Below are positions 1 through 7,461 of a stretch of 22,633 bases of DNA, piece after piece. Source of the stretch: RGIG8748 sp045578205 (GTDB lineage Bacteria > Bacillota > Clostridia > UMGS1810); NCBI GenBank assembly GCA_045578205.1, contig JAZNJU010000148.1:1-22633 (forward strand), written 5' to 3'. A program made the position numbers and the translations under genes. The notes below the pieces were generated by a model. It had not been told where the DNA came from. It made no database searches and saw only the letters and a program-made list of their open reading frames with translations. Position 1 is the first letter of the stretch; the number at the start of each line of letters is the position of its first letter.

Positions 1-5
1 AAAAA

Positions 6-1217
6 ATGAAAAAGATTCTTTCACTTCTTCTCGTCGTTGCAATGCTTACAGCTTTCACAGGCTTGTTTACAGCATGTGACGGAGAAACAGCAGTTGCTGA
101 GGACTTCAAGATTGGATTTATTTTCTTGCACGATGAAAACTCAACATACGACAAGAACTTCTTAGAAGCAGCAGAAGCAGCAACCGCTGAGCTTGGCCTC
201 AAGCCCGAGCAGGTTATATTCAAGACCAACATTCCTGAAGGTAATGAATGTTATGAAGCAGCAGCAGATTTAGCGGATCAGGGCTGTGACATTGTATTTG
301 CAAACAGTTTTGGTCACGAACCCTTTATGCTCAAGGCTGCAAAAGAGTTTCCTGAAGTTGAATTCTGCCATGCAACAGGTACAACAGCACACACCGAAAA
401 TGTTCCCAATTTCCACAATGCGTTTGCTTCTATCTACGAAGGCAGATACCTTGCAGGTATTGCAGCAGGTATGAAACTCAACGAAATGATAGAAAGCGGT
501 AAGATTACAGCAGACCAGGCGAAGATGGGTTATGTAGGTGCATTTACCTATGCGGAAGTTATCTCCGGTTACACATCTTTCTATCTTGGTGCAAAATCTG
601 TTTGCCCCAGTGTAACTATGGAAGTACAGTTCACAGGAAGTTGGTATGATGAGGCTCTTGAAAAGGAAGCCGCTACAAAACTTCTCAACAACAAATGTGT
701 ACTCATAAGCCAGCACGCAGACTCCATGGGTGCTCCCACAGCATGTGAAAATGCAGGTGTTCCCAATGTTTCCTACAATGGAAGCACACAGTCCGCTTGC
801 CCCAATACATTCATCATTTCCTCCAGAATTGACTGGACTCCTTACTTCAAGTTTATCATCGATGCTGTTAAGAACGATAAGGAAATCCCCGCAGACTGGT
901 GCGAAGGTCTTGAAGCAGGTTCTGTAAAACTTACAGAAATCAATGAAAAAGTTGCTGCTAAGGGCACAAAAGAAGCAATCGAAGATGCAAAGGCAAAACT
1001 TATTGCAGGCGAAATCAATGTATTTGCAACCGAAAACTTCACAGTAGAAGGCAAGAAACTTGATTCTTACCTTGCTGATGTTGATACAGATGCTGAATAC
1101 CAGAAAGATACCGAGGCTATTGGTGGCGGTTACTTCCATGAATCTGAATACCGTTCAGCACCTTATTTCGATATTACAATCGACGGTATCACTTTACTCA
1201 ATACTAATTTCGGTTGA
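6..1217 (+). CDS. BMP/PnrA-family substrate-binding lipoprotein of an ABC importer
   Basis: Binds the substrate outside the membrane and delivers it to the permeases encoded downstream. The first 24 residues form a lipoprotein signal peptide: positive MKK, a hydrophobic core and a lipobox ending in Cys24 (LFTAC). From about residue 34 the protein follows the Med/BMP (PF02608) pattern: FKIGFIF start, an ANSFGHEP segment, an EGRYLAGIAAG helix and a GYVGAF strand. Length 403 aa is normal to slightly long for the family. Characterised BMP proteins bind purine nucleosides (PnrA, BmpA, NupN); that this one does is an inference, supported by the transporter order and by guaB next door. The start lies five bases from the contig edge, so its ribosome binding site, promoter and any riboswitch are outside the window. 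A strong hairpin follows the stop codon. The family call is firm; the substrate is not. Confidence 0.93.
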   Translation: MKKILSLLLVVAMLTAFTGLFTACDGETAVAEDFKIGFIFLHDENSTYDKNFLEAAEAATAELGLKPEQVIFKTNIPEGNECYEAAADLADQGCDIVFANSFGHEPFMLKAAKEFPEVEFCHATGTTAHTENVPNFHNAFASIYEGRYLAGIAAGMKLNEMIESGKITADQAKMGYVGAFTYAEVISGYTSFYLGAKSVCPSVTMEVQFTGSWYDEALEKEAATKLLNNKCVLISQHADSMGAPTACENAGVPNVSYNGSTQSACPNTFIISSRIDWTPYFKFIIDAVKNDKEIPADWCEGLEAGSVKLTEINEKVAAKGTKEAIEDAKAKLIAGEINVFATENFTVEGKKLDSYLADVDTDAEYQKDTEAIGGGYFHESEYRSAPYFDITIDGITLLNTNFG

Positions 1218-1232
1218 TAGCGGTTATTTGAA

Positions 1233-1265
1233 TAATATAGGGCGGGGGTTCTCCGCCCTATATTA
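1233..1265 (+). terminator. Stable GC-rich hairpin after the BMP gene
   Basis: A 13-bp perfect stem pairs 1233-1245 with 1253-1265 around a seven-base loop. The inner half is GC-rich (GGGCGG/CCGCCC). No uniform U-run follows directly (AGATTTAAG), so it may stop 3' exonucleases or attenuate rather than terminate fully. Such a structure would give more binding protein than membrane components. Confidence 0.6.
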
Positions 1266-1274
1266 GATTTAAGT

Positions 1275-1336
1275 GTTTGTGCTTTTTTATAAATCATACG
1301 GGTGTATTTATAAAAAAGCATAAGAATTTCACAAAC
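1275..1336 (+). promoter_or_regulatory. Structured leader of the ABC ATPase gene (long hairpin)
   Basis: A 15-bp perfect stem pairs 1280-1294 with 1306-1320. A further 6-7 bp match, GTTTGT at 1275-1280 with ACAAAC at 1331-1336, could close an outer helix. The outer arm ends exactly where the CGGAG ribosome binding site of the ATPase gene begins (1336-1340), so folding could limit its translation. The left arm contains six T, so on the bottom strand the hairpin would also resemble a terminator, but no gene reads in from that side. Confidence 0.5.
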
Positions 1337-1346
1337 GGAGATGCCT

Positions 1347-2909
1347 ATGGAACAGAATATTGCTCTTGAACTAAAAAACATTACCAAAACCTTTGGAAGT
1401 GTTGTTGCCAATAAGAATGTATCCCTCAAAGTACATAAGGGAGAAATCCTTTCCATACTCGGTGAAAACGGAAGCGGAAAGACAACACTCATGAATATGG
1501 TTTCGGGAATATATTATCCCGACAGCGGTCAGATTCTTGCGGACGGCAAGGAAATCGTAATCTCTTCTCCCAAAGATGCTTTCGACTACAAGATAGGTAT
1601 GATACATCAGCACTTCAAACTTGTTGATGTTTTTTCTGCTGCAGAAAACATCGTTTTGGGTCTTAGTGATGACAAGGGATTTAATATGTCCTCTTACATT
1701 GAGGAAATAGAAAACATTACCAAACAGTACGGTTTTGAACTTGATCCCCACAAGAAAATATACGAAATGTCCGTATCCGAAAAGCAAACAGTTGAAATAA
1801 TCAAGGTGCTTTTCAGAGGGGCGGATATTCTCATTCTGGACGAGCCCACTGCGGTACTCACTCCGCAGGAAACCGTTAAACTTTTCAAAATCCTGCGCAA
1901 TATGAAGGAAAGCGGCAAGGCGATTATTATAATTACCCACAAACTCCACGAAGTACTTTCGCTTTCCGACAACGTTGCGGTACTAAGGAAAGGTGAATAT
2001 GTGGGTACTGTGGAGACTGCCAAGACAAATGAGGCTGAACTTACCGAAATGATGGTGGGTAAAAAGGTTTCCCTAAACATTGAACGCAGTGAACCTGAAA
2101 ACTGTACCGACAGACTGACGGTAAAGAACATTGACTGTATCAACCGTGACGGGATAAAACTTTTAGATGATGTGTCTTTCACCGTGCGTTCGGGTGAAAT
2201 TCTGGGTATTGCAGGTATAGCGGGAAGCGGTCAGAGGGAACTTCTGGAAGCAATCGCCGGTCTTCAGCACCTTGATAGCGGCGAGGTTATATACATCAAT
2301 CCCAAAACCGGCGAAAAAGAAAATCTAAGAGACAAAACTCCTCTGGAAATACGTCAGTTGGGGGTAAGACTTGCATTTGTTCCCGAGGACAGACTCGGAA
2401 TGGGACTTGTCGGCAACATGGATATTGTGGACAATATGATGCTCCGCAGTTACAGAAAAGGAAACTCCATGTTCCTACAGCGCAAAGCGCCCAAGAATCT
2501 TGCAGAAGAAATAATAGAAAGACTGGAAGTTGCAACACCTTCTTCAGCCACACCCGTAAGAAGGCTCTCCGGTGGAAATGTTCAAAAAGTTCTTGTAGGA
2601 CGTGAAATATCTTCTGCTCCAACTGTGCTTATGGCTGCATATCCCGTCAGAGGACTTGATATAAACTCATCGTACACCATATATAATCTTTTGAATGAAC
2701 AGAAGAAAAAAGGCGTTGCCGTTATATTTGTCGGAGAAGATCTGGATGTTCTGATTGAACTGTGCGACAGAATCCTGGTTATAGGCTCGGGCAGAGTAAA
2801 CGGAATTGTTGACGGAAGAAACACTACAAAAGAGGAAATCGGAATACTTATGACTAAATCCGATGTCAATCATGAAAATGAATTGAGGGGAGGAATCGGT
2901 GATGAATAA
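1347..2909 (+). CDS. ABC importer ATPase with two nucleotide-binding domains (BMP/nucleoside type)
   Basis: Energises the importer from the cytoplasmic side. It is 520 aa with two fused ABC domains. Domain 1 (about 5-240) has an intact Walker A, GENGSGKT at 39-46, and Walker B ILILDEPT, but its signature reads MSVSEKQ instead of the family's usual LSVG-type. Domain 2 (about 255-500) has a degenerate Walker A, IAGSGQ near 290-296, in which Gln replaces Lys, but a good LSGGN signature near 406-410. The two sites are therefore asymmetric: domain-1 Walker A pairs with the domain-2 signature to form the working site. This split is normal for YufO/NupO, RbsA and MglA-like ATPases. I chose ATG 1347 over ATG 1341 because GGAG (1337-1340) touches 1341 but lies six bases before 1347. 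The gene overlaps the next one by eight bases. Confidence 0.93.
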   Translation: MEQNIALELKNITKTFGSVVANKNVSLKVHKGEILSILGENGSGKTTLMNMVSGIYYPDSGQILADGKEIVISSPKDAFDYKIGMIHQHFKLVDVFSAAENIVLGLSDDKGFNMSSYIEEIENITKQYGFELDPHKKIYEMSVSEKQTVEIIKVLFRGADILILDEPTAVLTPQETVKLFKILRNMKESGKAIIIITHKLHEVLSLSDNVAVLRKGEYVGTVETAKTNEAELTEMMVGKKVSLNIERSEPENCTDRLTVKNIDCINRDGIKLLDDVSFTVRSGEILGIAGIAGSGQRELLEAIAGLQHLDSGEVIYINPKTGEKENLRDKTPLEIRQLGVRLAFVPEDRLGMGLVGNMDIVDNMMLRSYRKGNSMFLQRKAPKNLAEEIIERLEVATPSSATPVRRLSGGNVQKVLVGREISSAPTVLMAAYPVRGLDINSSYTIYNLLNEQKKKGVAVIFVGEDLDVLIELCDRILVIGSGRVNGIVDGRNTTKEEIGILMTKSDVNHENELRGGIGDE

Positions 2910-4008
2910 ACCAAATAATTTGTTTTGGATGACCCCCCGAGGAAGTTTCTGCCACATTGTCAAGCGTGACGATATTGTGTGGTGGAAAGCCTGGCTCATA
3001 AGAATACTTTCTGTTGTGTTTGCTCTTGCTGTGTGCAGTGTTGTAACACTTTCTCTTACTGAACTCAATCCTCTTGATATGTATATCACTATGTTTGAAG
3101 GTTCCATGGGAACACCCAGATTAAGATGGAATCTGCTCCAGAATACTGCAATGCTCCTTTGTGTTGCGCTTGCAGTAACCCCTGCTTTTAAAATGCGATT
3201 CTGGAATATCGGAGGCGAAGGACAAATCCTCGTTGGCGGTCTTGCAACCGCCTCATGTATGATTTTTCTGGGCGAAAAGTTGCCAACACCCCTGCTCATA
3301 CTTGTAATGTTTGTATCGGCTGTGGTTTCGGGTGCATTGTGGGCGCTGGTTCCTGCATATTTCAAGACACGTTTCAATTCCAATGAAACACTCTTTACAC
3401 TTATGATGAACTATGTTGCCATACAGATTGTTGCATACTACACATTGGAGTGGTCAGTGCCCAAGGGTTCGGGAACTCCCAGAACTCTCGAATTCGGACA
3501 ACTTCCTGTTGTTATGGATCAGAAGTATCTTGTCAATATTCTGGTTGTAGCCTTGCTCACCGTCCTGGTATATGTGTATCTCAGATACAGCAAACACGGT
3601 TATGAAATTTCTGTTGTGGGTGAGAGTGAAAAAACCGCAAGATATATCGGAATAAATGTAAAAAAAGTAGTTTTAAGAACAATGGCAATTTCAGGCGCAA
3701 TTTGCGGTATTGCAGGATTTTTGCTTGTTGCCGGAACTGACCACACCTTAAAGAGCGACACCTCGGGAGGAAGAGGATTCACCGCCATAATGGTTTCGTG
3801 GCTGGCAAAATTCAATCCTATGTTTATGGTAATTACTTCGCTTCTCATAGTTTTTCTGCAAAAGGGCGCATCAAAGATTTCGGAAGTGTACAGACTCAAT
3901 TCTTCGTTTTCCGATATTATAACAGGAATAATCATATTCTTCATAATCGGTTCGGAATTTTTCATAAATTACAAACTCAAGTTTAACAAAAAGGAGGAGA
4001 TTGTATGA
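2902..4008 (+). CDS. ABC importer permease 1 (BPD_transp_2 / NupP-like)
   Basis: Inner-membrane subunit of the importer, 368 aa, of the branched-chain/nucleoside permease superfamily (PF02653). A cytoplasmic N-terminus of about 30 residues is followed by many hydrophobic helices, the first near residues 32-52. The family's core signature is present: KMRFWNIGGEGQ after the second helix region, and the cytoplasmic loop GESEKTARYIGIN before the last helices, which contacts the ATPase. I prefer ATG 2902 to GTG 2899 because GGGGAGGA (2887-2894) gives a spacing of seven bases. The gene overlaps the ATPase gene by eight bases and shares ATGA with the next permease, so the three are translationally coupled. 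Substrate is not readable from sequence alone. Confidence 0.92.
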   Translation: MNKPNNLFWMTPRGSFCHIVKRDDIVWWKAWLIRILSVVFALAVCSVVTLSLTELNPLDMYITMFEGSMGTPRLRWNLLQNTAMLLCVALAVTPAFKMRFWNIGGEGQILVGGLATASCMIFLGEKLPTPLLILVMFVSAVVSGALWALVPAYFKTRFNSNETLFTLMMNYVAIQIVAYYTLEWSVPKGSGTPRTLEFGQLPVVMDQKYLVNILVVALLTVLVYVYLRYSKHGYEISVVGESEKTARYIGINVKKVVLRTMAISGAICGIAGFLLVAGTDHTLKSDTSGGRGFTAIMVSWLAKFNPMFMVITSLLIVFLQKGASKISEVYRLNSSFSDIITGIIIFFIIGSEFFINYKLKFNKKEEIV

Positions 4009-4988
4009 TAGCAACTATTATTCAGCGTGCGGTTATGCAGGGAACTCCTTTGCTTCTTGGCTCCACAGGTGAAATCCTCACCGAAAAATCAGGACACCTC
4101 AATCTGGGTATCCCCGGAATCATGTATGTGGGTGCCATAAGCGGTGTTGCAGGTTCGTTTATCTATGAGAACTCTGTTGCAGCGAGCGCAATCAATCCAT
4201 TCCTTGCAATTCTAATTCCTCTTGTATGCTCCCTCATAGGCTCTGCAATTATGGGATTGATTTACTGTTTCCTCACAGTTACTCTGCGTGCAAATCAGAA
4301 TGTTACAGGTCTTGCACTTACCACATTCGGTATAGGTATAGGTAACTTTTTCGGAGGCTCGCTTATTAAACTTGTAAACACGGACGTGCCCTCAATAGCA
4401 CTGTCGTCCACGAGTAGAATTTTCAAGACCCAATTGCCGTTTGCCAACAAACTTGGTTGGTTTGGAGAAGTATTTTTGTCATATGGATTTTTGGTTTATG
4501 CGGCAATTATAATCGCTGTGGCGTCATCATATGTTTTAAGTAAAACCCGTCTGGGACTTCACCTAAGAGCAGTTGGCGAAAGCCCCGAAACTGCCGATGC
4601 GGCAGGTATAAATGTCACGGCGTATAAGTATCTGTCCACCTGCATAGGAAGTGCCATAGCAGGTCTTGGCGGACTTTACTATGTAATGGACTATGCAAAC
4701 GGTGTGTGGTCAAACAACGGTTTCGGTGACAGAGGGTGGCTTTCCATTGCACTTGTTATATTCTCGGTGTGGAGACCTGCGGTGAGCATTTTCGGTTCCA
4801 TTCTTTTTGGATTTTTGTATGTAATACCTACATACATTCCAAATATAACCGTAAGCACCAAGAAACTTTTTGAAATGCTTCCCTATGTTGTTACAATAGT
4901 AGTTCTCATAATTACAAGTATCAGGGACAGAAAAGAAAACCAGCCTCCCGCATCTCTTGGGTTGCCGTATTTCAGAGAGGAACGTTAA
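4005..4988 (+). CDS. ABC importer permease 2 (BPD_transp_2 / NupQ-like)
   Basis: Second membrane subunit, 327 aa, pairing with the preceding permease. It has the family pattern of this subunit: GTPLLLGSTGEILTEKSG at the start, NLGIPGIMYVGA, then about eight hydrophobic helices and the conserved cytoplasmic loop RAVGESPETADAAGIN near residue 190-205. An AAGGAGG ribosome binding site ends about eight bases upstream. The ATG overlaps the TGA of permease 1 by four bases. It is the last gene of the importer operon. No strong terminator follows, only a weak GCCG-loop stem near 5106-5130. The heterodimeric pair is usual for BMP-dependent nucleoside importers and also occurs in riboflavin and unknown-substrate members. 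Confidence 0.92.
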   Translation: MIATIIQRAVMQGTPLLLGSTGEILTEKSGHLNLGIPGIMYVGAISGVAGSFIYENSVAASAINPFLAILIPLVCSLIGSAIMGLIYCFLTVTLRANQNVTGLALTTFGIGIGNFFGGSLIKLVNTDVPSIALSSTSRIFKTQLPFANKLGWFGEVFLSYGFLVYAAIIIAVASSYVLSKTRLGLHLRAVGESPETADAAGINVTAYKYLSTCIGSAIAGLGGLYYVMDYANGVWSNNGFGDRGWLSIALVIFSVWRPAVSIFGSILFGFLYVIPTYIPNITVSTKKLFEMLPYVVTIVVLIITSIRDRKENQPPASLGLPYFREER

Positions 4989-5105
4989 AGTACAATACAA
5001 AATTACCAGTTTTATCAAAGAATAGTCTTAACGGCCCCTCCTAAAGGTTAGCAATGACAAATACATTTTCCCAAAGGCAACATGTTTTGCGCGAATATAT
5101 TTGTA

Positions 5106-5130
5106 AAAAACGCCGGTTTTGATTTTTTTG
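5106..5130 (+). terminator. Weak possible terminator between importer and guaB
   Basis: AAAAC-GCCG-GTTTT forms a five-bp stem followed by GA and seven T. It is short and AT-rich, so only a weak candidate. The rest of 4989-5105 holds no clear structure: I see no purine riboswitch core and no PurR-type box there. Confidence 0.3.
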
Positions 5131-5159
5131 TTGACTACTGCTGAGTTTTAAGATATACT
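5131..5159 (+). promoter_or_regulatory. Sigma-A promoter of guaB
   Basis: TTGACT at 5131-5136 and TATACT at 5154-5159 are separated by 17 bases. Transcription would start near 5166, giving a leader of about 40 nt. A second TATAAT at 5160-5165 is badly spaced from this -35. Confidence 0.75.
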
Positions 5160-5206
5160 TATAATAATACACAAAATTTATGTTTCTGTTTTGAAAGGGG
5201 ATAATT

Positions 5207-6667
5207 ATGGTAGAAAAATTTGCATATGAAGGACTTACATTTGATGATGTGCTCCTTATACCTCAGGAATCAAACATTCTGCCCAATGCGGTAGACATGA
5301 AAACCAATCTCACCCAAAGTATTAAACTCAACATACCGCTTATGAGTTCTGCAATGGATACCGTAACCGAATCTGCTATGGCAATAGCAATATCCCGTGA
5401 AGGTGGAATAGGCATTATTCATAAAAATATGACGATAGAACAGCAGGCTACCGAGGTGGACAAGGTTAAGAGAAGTGAACACGGTGTAATCGTAGACCCG
5501 TTCAGACTTTCCGAAAACCATACTCTTGCCGAAGCGGATGCTCTTATGGGTAAATATAAAATCAGCGGTGTTCCGATTACCGAAGAAGACGGAAGATTAA
5601 AAGGTATAATAACAAACCGCGATTTAAGATTTGAAACCGATTTTTCAAAACCTATCAAAGAAGCCATGACAAGCGAAAATCTCATAACTGCTCCGGTTGG
5701 TACTACTCTGGATGAGGCTCAGCAGATACTTCGCAGTGCCAAAATAGAAAAACTTCCTATTGTGGATGAAAAAGGTTATCTTAAAGGTCTTATAACAATA
5801 AAAGACATAGAAAAATCCGTTAAATATCCCAATGCGGCAAAAGATTCCAACGGAAGACTTCTTGCAGGTGCTGCAATTGGTATTACCGATGATGTTCTCG
5901 ACAGAGTGGAAGCGCTTGTAAACGCAAAGGTGGACGTGCTTGTTCTTGATTCTGCGCACGGCCATTCAATGAACATAATGAAGTGCTTAAAGAAAGTCAA
6001 GGAAGCATTCCCCGGCATTCAGGTAATCGCAGGTAACATTGCCACTGCAGAAGCAGCAGAATCTCTCATTGCTGCAGGAGCCGATGCAATCAAAGTAGGT
6101 ATCGGACCCGGTTCTATCTGTACAACACGTGTTGTAGCAGGTGTCGGTGTTCCCCAGGTAACTGCAATATACAATGCTTATCAGGCTGCAAAGAAATACA
6201 ATATCCCCGTAATTGCCGACGGCGGTATAAAATACAGCGGTGATCTCCCCAAGGCTATTGCCGCAGGTGCCGATGTAATAATGGTAGGTTCACTTCTTGC
6301 AGGTTGTGAAGAAAGTCCCGGAGAAAGCGAAATCTACGAGGGAAGACAGTTCAAGGTTTACCGCGGTATGGGCTCTATCGCTGCCATGGAAATGGGAAGC
6401 AAAGACCGTTATTTCCAGAACGGTACCAAGAAACTTGTTCCCGAAGGTGTAGAGGGCCGTGTTCCCTACAAGGGCGCTGTGGCTGATACCATATATCAAC
6501 TTATGGGCGGTCTCCGTTCCAGTATGGGTTATTGCGGAACAGCAACCATACCCGACCTTAAGGAAAGAGGAAAATTTGTAAGAATTACTGCGGCAGGCTT
6601 AAGAGAAAGCCATCCTCACGATATTTCCATAACAAAGGAAGCCCCTAACTACAGCCGTAATTTCTAA
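5207..6667 (+). CDS. guaB: Inosine-5'-monophosphate dehydrogenase
   Basis: Oxidises IMP to XMP with NAD+, the committed step toward GMP, in the cytoplasm. It is 486 aa, the standard bacterial length. The N-terminal barrel part begins with LTFDDVLLIPQ. A tandem CBS (Bateman) module lies at about residues 95-205 and the barrel resumes after it. The catalytic loop GPGSICTTR holds Cys305, which forms the thioimidate intermediate. VIADGGIKYSGD and the GRVPYKG flap segment are intact. AAAGGGG at 5194-5200 sits six bases before the ATG. The gene is monocistronic, with a good promoter and a classical terminator. Its place directly after a BMP importer suggests a purine supply cluster, but it is transcribed separately. 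Confidence 0.98.
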   Translation: MVEKFAYEGLTFDDVLLIPQESNILPNAVDMKTNLTQSIKLNIPLMSSAMDTVTESAMAIAISREGGIGIIHKNMTIEQQATEVDKVKRSEHGVIVDPFRLSENHTLAEADALMGKYKISGVPITEEDGRLKGIITNRDLRFETDFSKPIKEAMTSENLITAPVGTTLDEAQQILRSAKIEKLPIVDEKGYLKGLITIKDIEKSVKYPNAAKDSNGRLLAGAAIGITDDVLDRVEALVNAKVDVLVLDSAHGHSMNIMKCLKKVKEAFPGIQVIAGNIATAEAAESLIAAGADAIKVGIGPGSICTTRVVAGVGVPQVTAIYNAYQAAKKYNIPVIADGGIKYSGDLPKAIAAGADVIMVGSLLAGCEESPGESEIYEGRQFKVYRGMGSIAAMEMGSKDRYFQNGTKKLVPEGVEGRVPYKGAVADTIYQLMGGLRSSMGYCGTATIPDLKERGKFVRITAAGLRESHPHDISITKEAPNYSRNF

Positions 6668-6674
6668 TTGAACT

Positions 6675-6715
6675 AAAAAACAGCATTCCCTGCGGATTGC
6701 TGTTTTTTGATTTTT
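6675..6715 (+). terminator. Intrinsic terminator of guaB
   Basis: An 11-bp stem AAAAAACAGCA (6675-6685) pairs with TGCTGTTTTTT (6698-6708). An inner TCC/GGA helix closes a CTGC loop. More T follow at 6711-6715. The A-rich 5' arm makes it usable in both directions. Confidence 0.85.
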
Positions 6716-6731
6716 GGAGCAAAAATATTTT

Positions 6732-6761
6732 TGAAAAAATTACCTGTTTAAAATCATCACA
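6732..6761 (+). promoter_or_regulatory. Possible sigma-G-like promoter of the spore protein gene
   Basis: TGAAAA (6732-6737), 17 bases, then CATCACA (6755-6761) fits the forespore sigma-G pattern (TGMATR, CATAMTA) at five of six and five of seven positions. SASP genes are normally sigma-G driven. The match is partial and the site is inferred. Confidence 0.35.
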
Positions 6762-6805
6762 TTTAACGCAAATTAGAAACGACAAAACAAATGGAGGTGA
6801 TTTAA

Positions 6806-6994
6806 ATGGCTGGTAAGCATGTTGTTCCTGAGGCTAAAGATGCAATGGAAAGATTCAAAATGGAAGCAGCATCTGAAGTTGGTGTTAACTTAAAGAATGG
6901 TTACAACGGTGATTTAACATCTAAGCAGGCCGGTTCTGTCGGTGGTCAGATGGTTAAGAAGATGATTGAATCCTATGAAAATTCTATAAAGTAA
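6806..6994 (+). CDS. Alpha/beta-type small acid-soluble spore protein
   Basis: A DNA-binding protein that coats forespore DNA, protects it from UV and heat damage, and is degraded at germination. It is 62 aa, the usual size. Both family signatures are present: the GPR protease site region FKMEAASEVGV at about residues 17-27 (cleavage expected within MEAASE), and the C-terminal DNA-binding motif GDLTSKQAGSVGGQMVKKMI. An excellent GGAGGTGA ribosome binding site (6793-6800) lies five bases before the ATG. It is a single gene flanked by terminators, with a tentative sigma-G-like promoter upstream. It shows that the host makes endospores, or descends from a spore-former. Confidence 0.95.
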   Translation: MAGKHVVPEAKDAMERFKMEAASEVGVNLKNGYNGDLTSKQAGSVGGQMVKKMIESYENSIK

Positions 6995-7015
6995 GAATTT
7001 TCTTGAATTAGCAGT

Positions 7016-7073
7016 AAAGCAAAGTCCTGAAATCCCCGTCAGTTATTGACTTGGATTTTAGGATTTTTGCTTT
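7016..7073 (+). terminator. Long hairpin terminator after the spore protein gene
   Basis: The arm 7016-7035 pairs with 7053-7073 over about 20 bp, with two G-U pairs and one bulged T. The loop is 17 bases. The 3' arm ends in T-rich GGATTTTTGCTTT. It is a likely terminator or mRNA-stabilising end for the very abundant SASP transcript. Confidence 0.7.
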
Positions 7074-7076
7074 CAG

Positions 7077-7106
7077 AGAATAATTTGTATTTGGAGATGA
7101 ATACTA
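7077..7106 (+). promoter_or_regulatory. Possible sigma-G/sigma-F-like promoter of the repeat lipoprotein
   Basis: AGAATA (7077-7082), 17 bases, then AATACTA (7100-7106) matches the sigma-G pattern at five of six and six of seven positions. No sigma-A pair with correct spacing is visible. If real, the lipoprotein is made in the forespore. This is inference from a short motif. Confidence 0.38.
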
Positions 7107-7139
7107 TAGTTGGTTGTAAAACCGGAAAGGAAAGATGGT

Positions 7140-7454
7140 ATGAAAAAATTTTTGACAATTACTCTCGCACTTATCTTAACAATGACTATGTTCTGCTCTT
7201 GCGGTTGCTCTATGGACGACGGTGAAGCGGGCGACAAAGGCAATGTACAGACCAACGACAGGGGAGACGGAGGAAATGCTCCCGACAGTGGTGACAAAGA
7301 TGCCAAAGACAGTATGGATTCCGCGGGTGATGCATTAAAAGATGGTGTTGATTCTGCAGGGGATGCGGTAAAAGACGGAATAGACGCAGTGGATGATACT
7401 GTGGACGGAGCAATGGATAGTATGCAGCAGGATAGCAGACAGGACATTAAATAA
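7140..7454 (+). CDS. Small acidic lipoprotein with 11-residue repeats, function unknown
   Basis: I do not recognise a characterised function. The 104-aa product starts with a lipoprotein-type signal peptide (MKKFLTITLALILTMTMF) and a Cys-rich junction; Cys21 is the best lipidation candidate, with Phe at -3, and Cys19 and Cys23 are nearby. Residues 24-55 are Asp/Gly-rich and probably disordered. From about residue 56 three to four 11-residue units follow (DSMDSAGDALK, DGVDSAGDAVK, DGIDAVDDTVD), typical of extended amphipathic helices. Similar repeat lipoproteins are common in spore-forming Firmicutes. I chose ATG 7140 over an upstream in-frame start at 7110 because GGAAAGGAAAG precedes it and the signal peptide begins there. 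It lies between a spore protein gene and radA, and no terminator separates it from radA. Confidence 0.8.
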   Translation: MKKFLTITLALILTMTMFCSCGCSMDDGEAGDKGNVQTNDRGDGGNAPDSGDKDAKDSMDSAGDALKDGVDSAGDAVKDGIDAVDDTVDGAMDSMQQDSRQDIK

Positions 7455-7461
7455 CAAAAGC

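Noticed and set aside
270..1139. Long open frame on the minus strand opposite the BMP gene
   Set aside because: It is Cys/Phe-rich with no recognisable motif, lacks a ribosome binding site and lies fully inside a well-supported gene. It is a codon-mirror shadow.
4989..5130. Possible purine riboswitch before guaB
   Set aside because: I found no conserved purine-riboswitch core or loop pairs, and the promoter leaves a leader of only about 40 nt.
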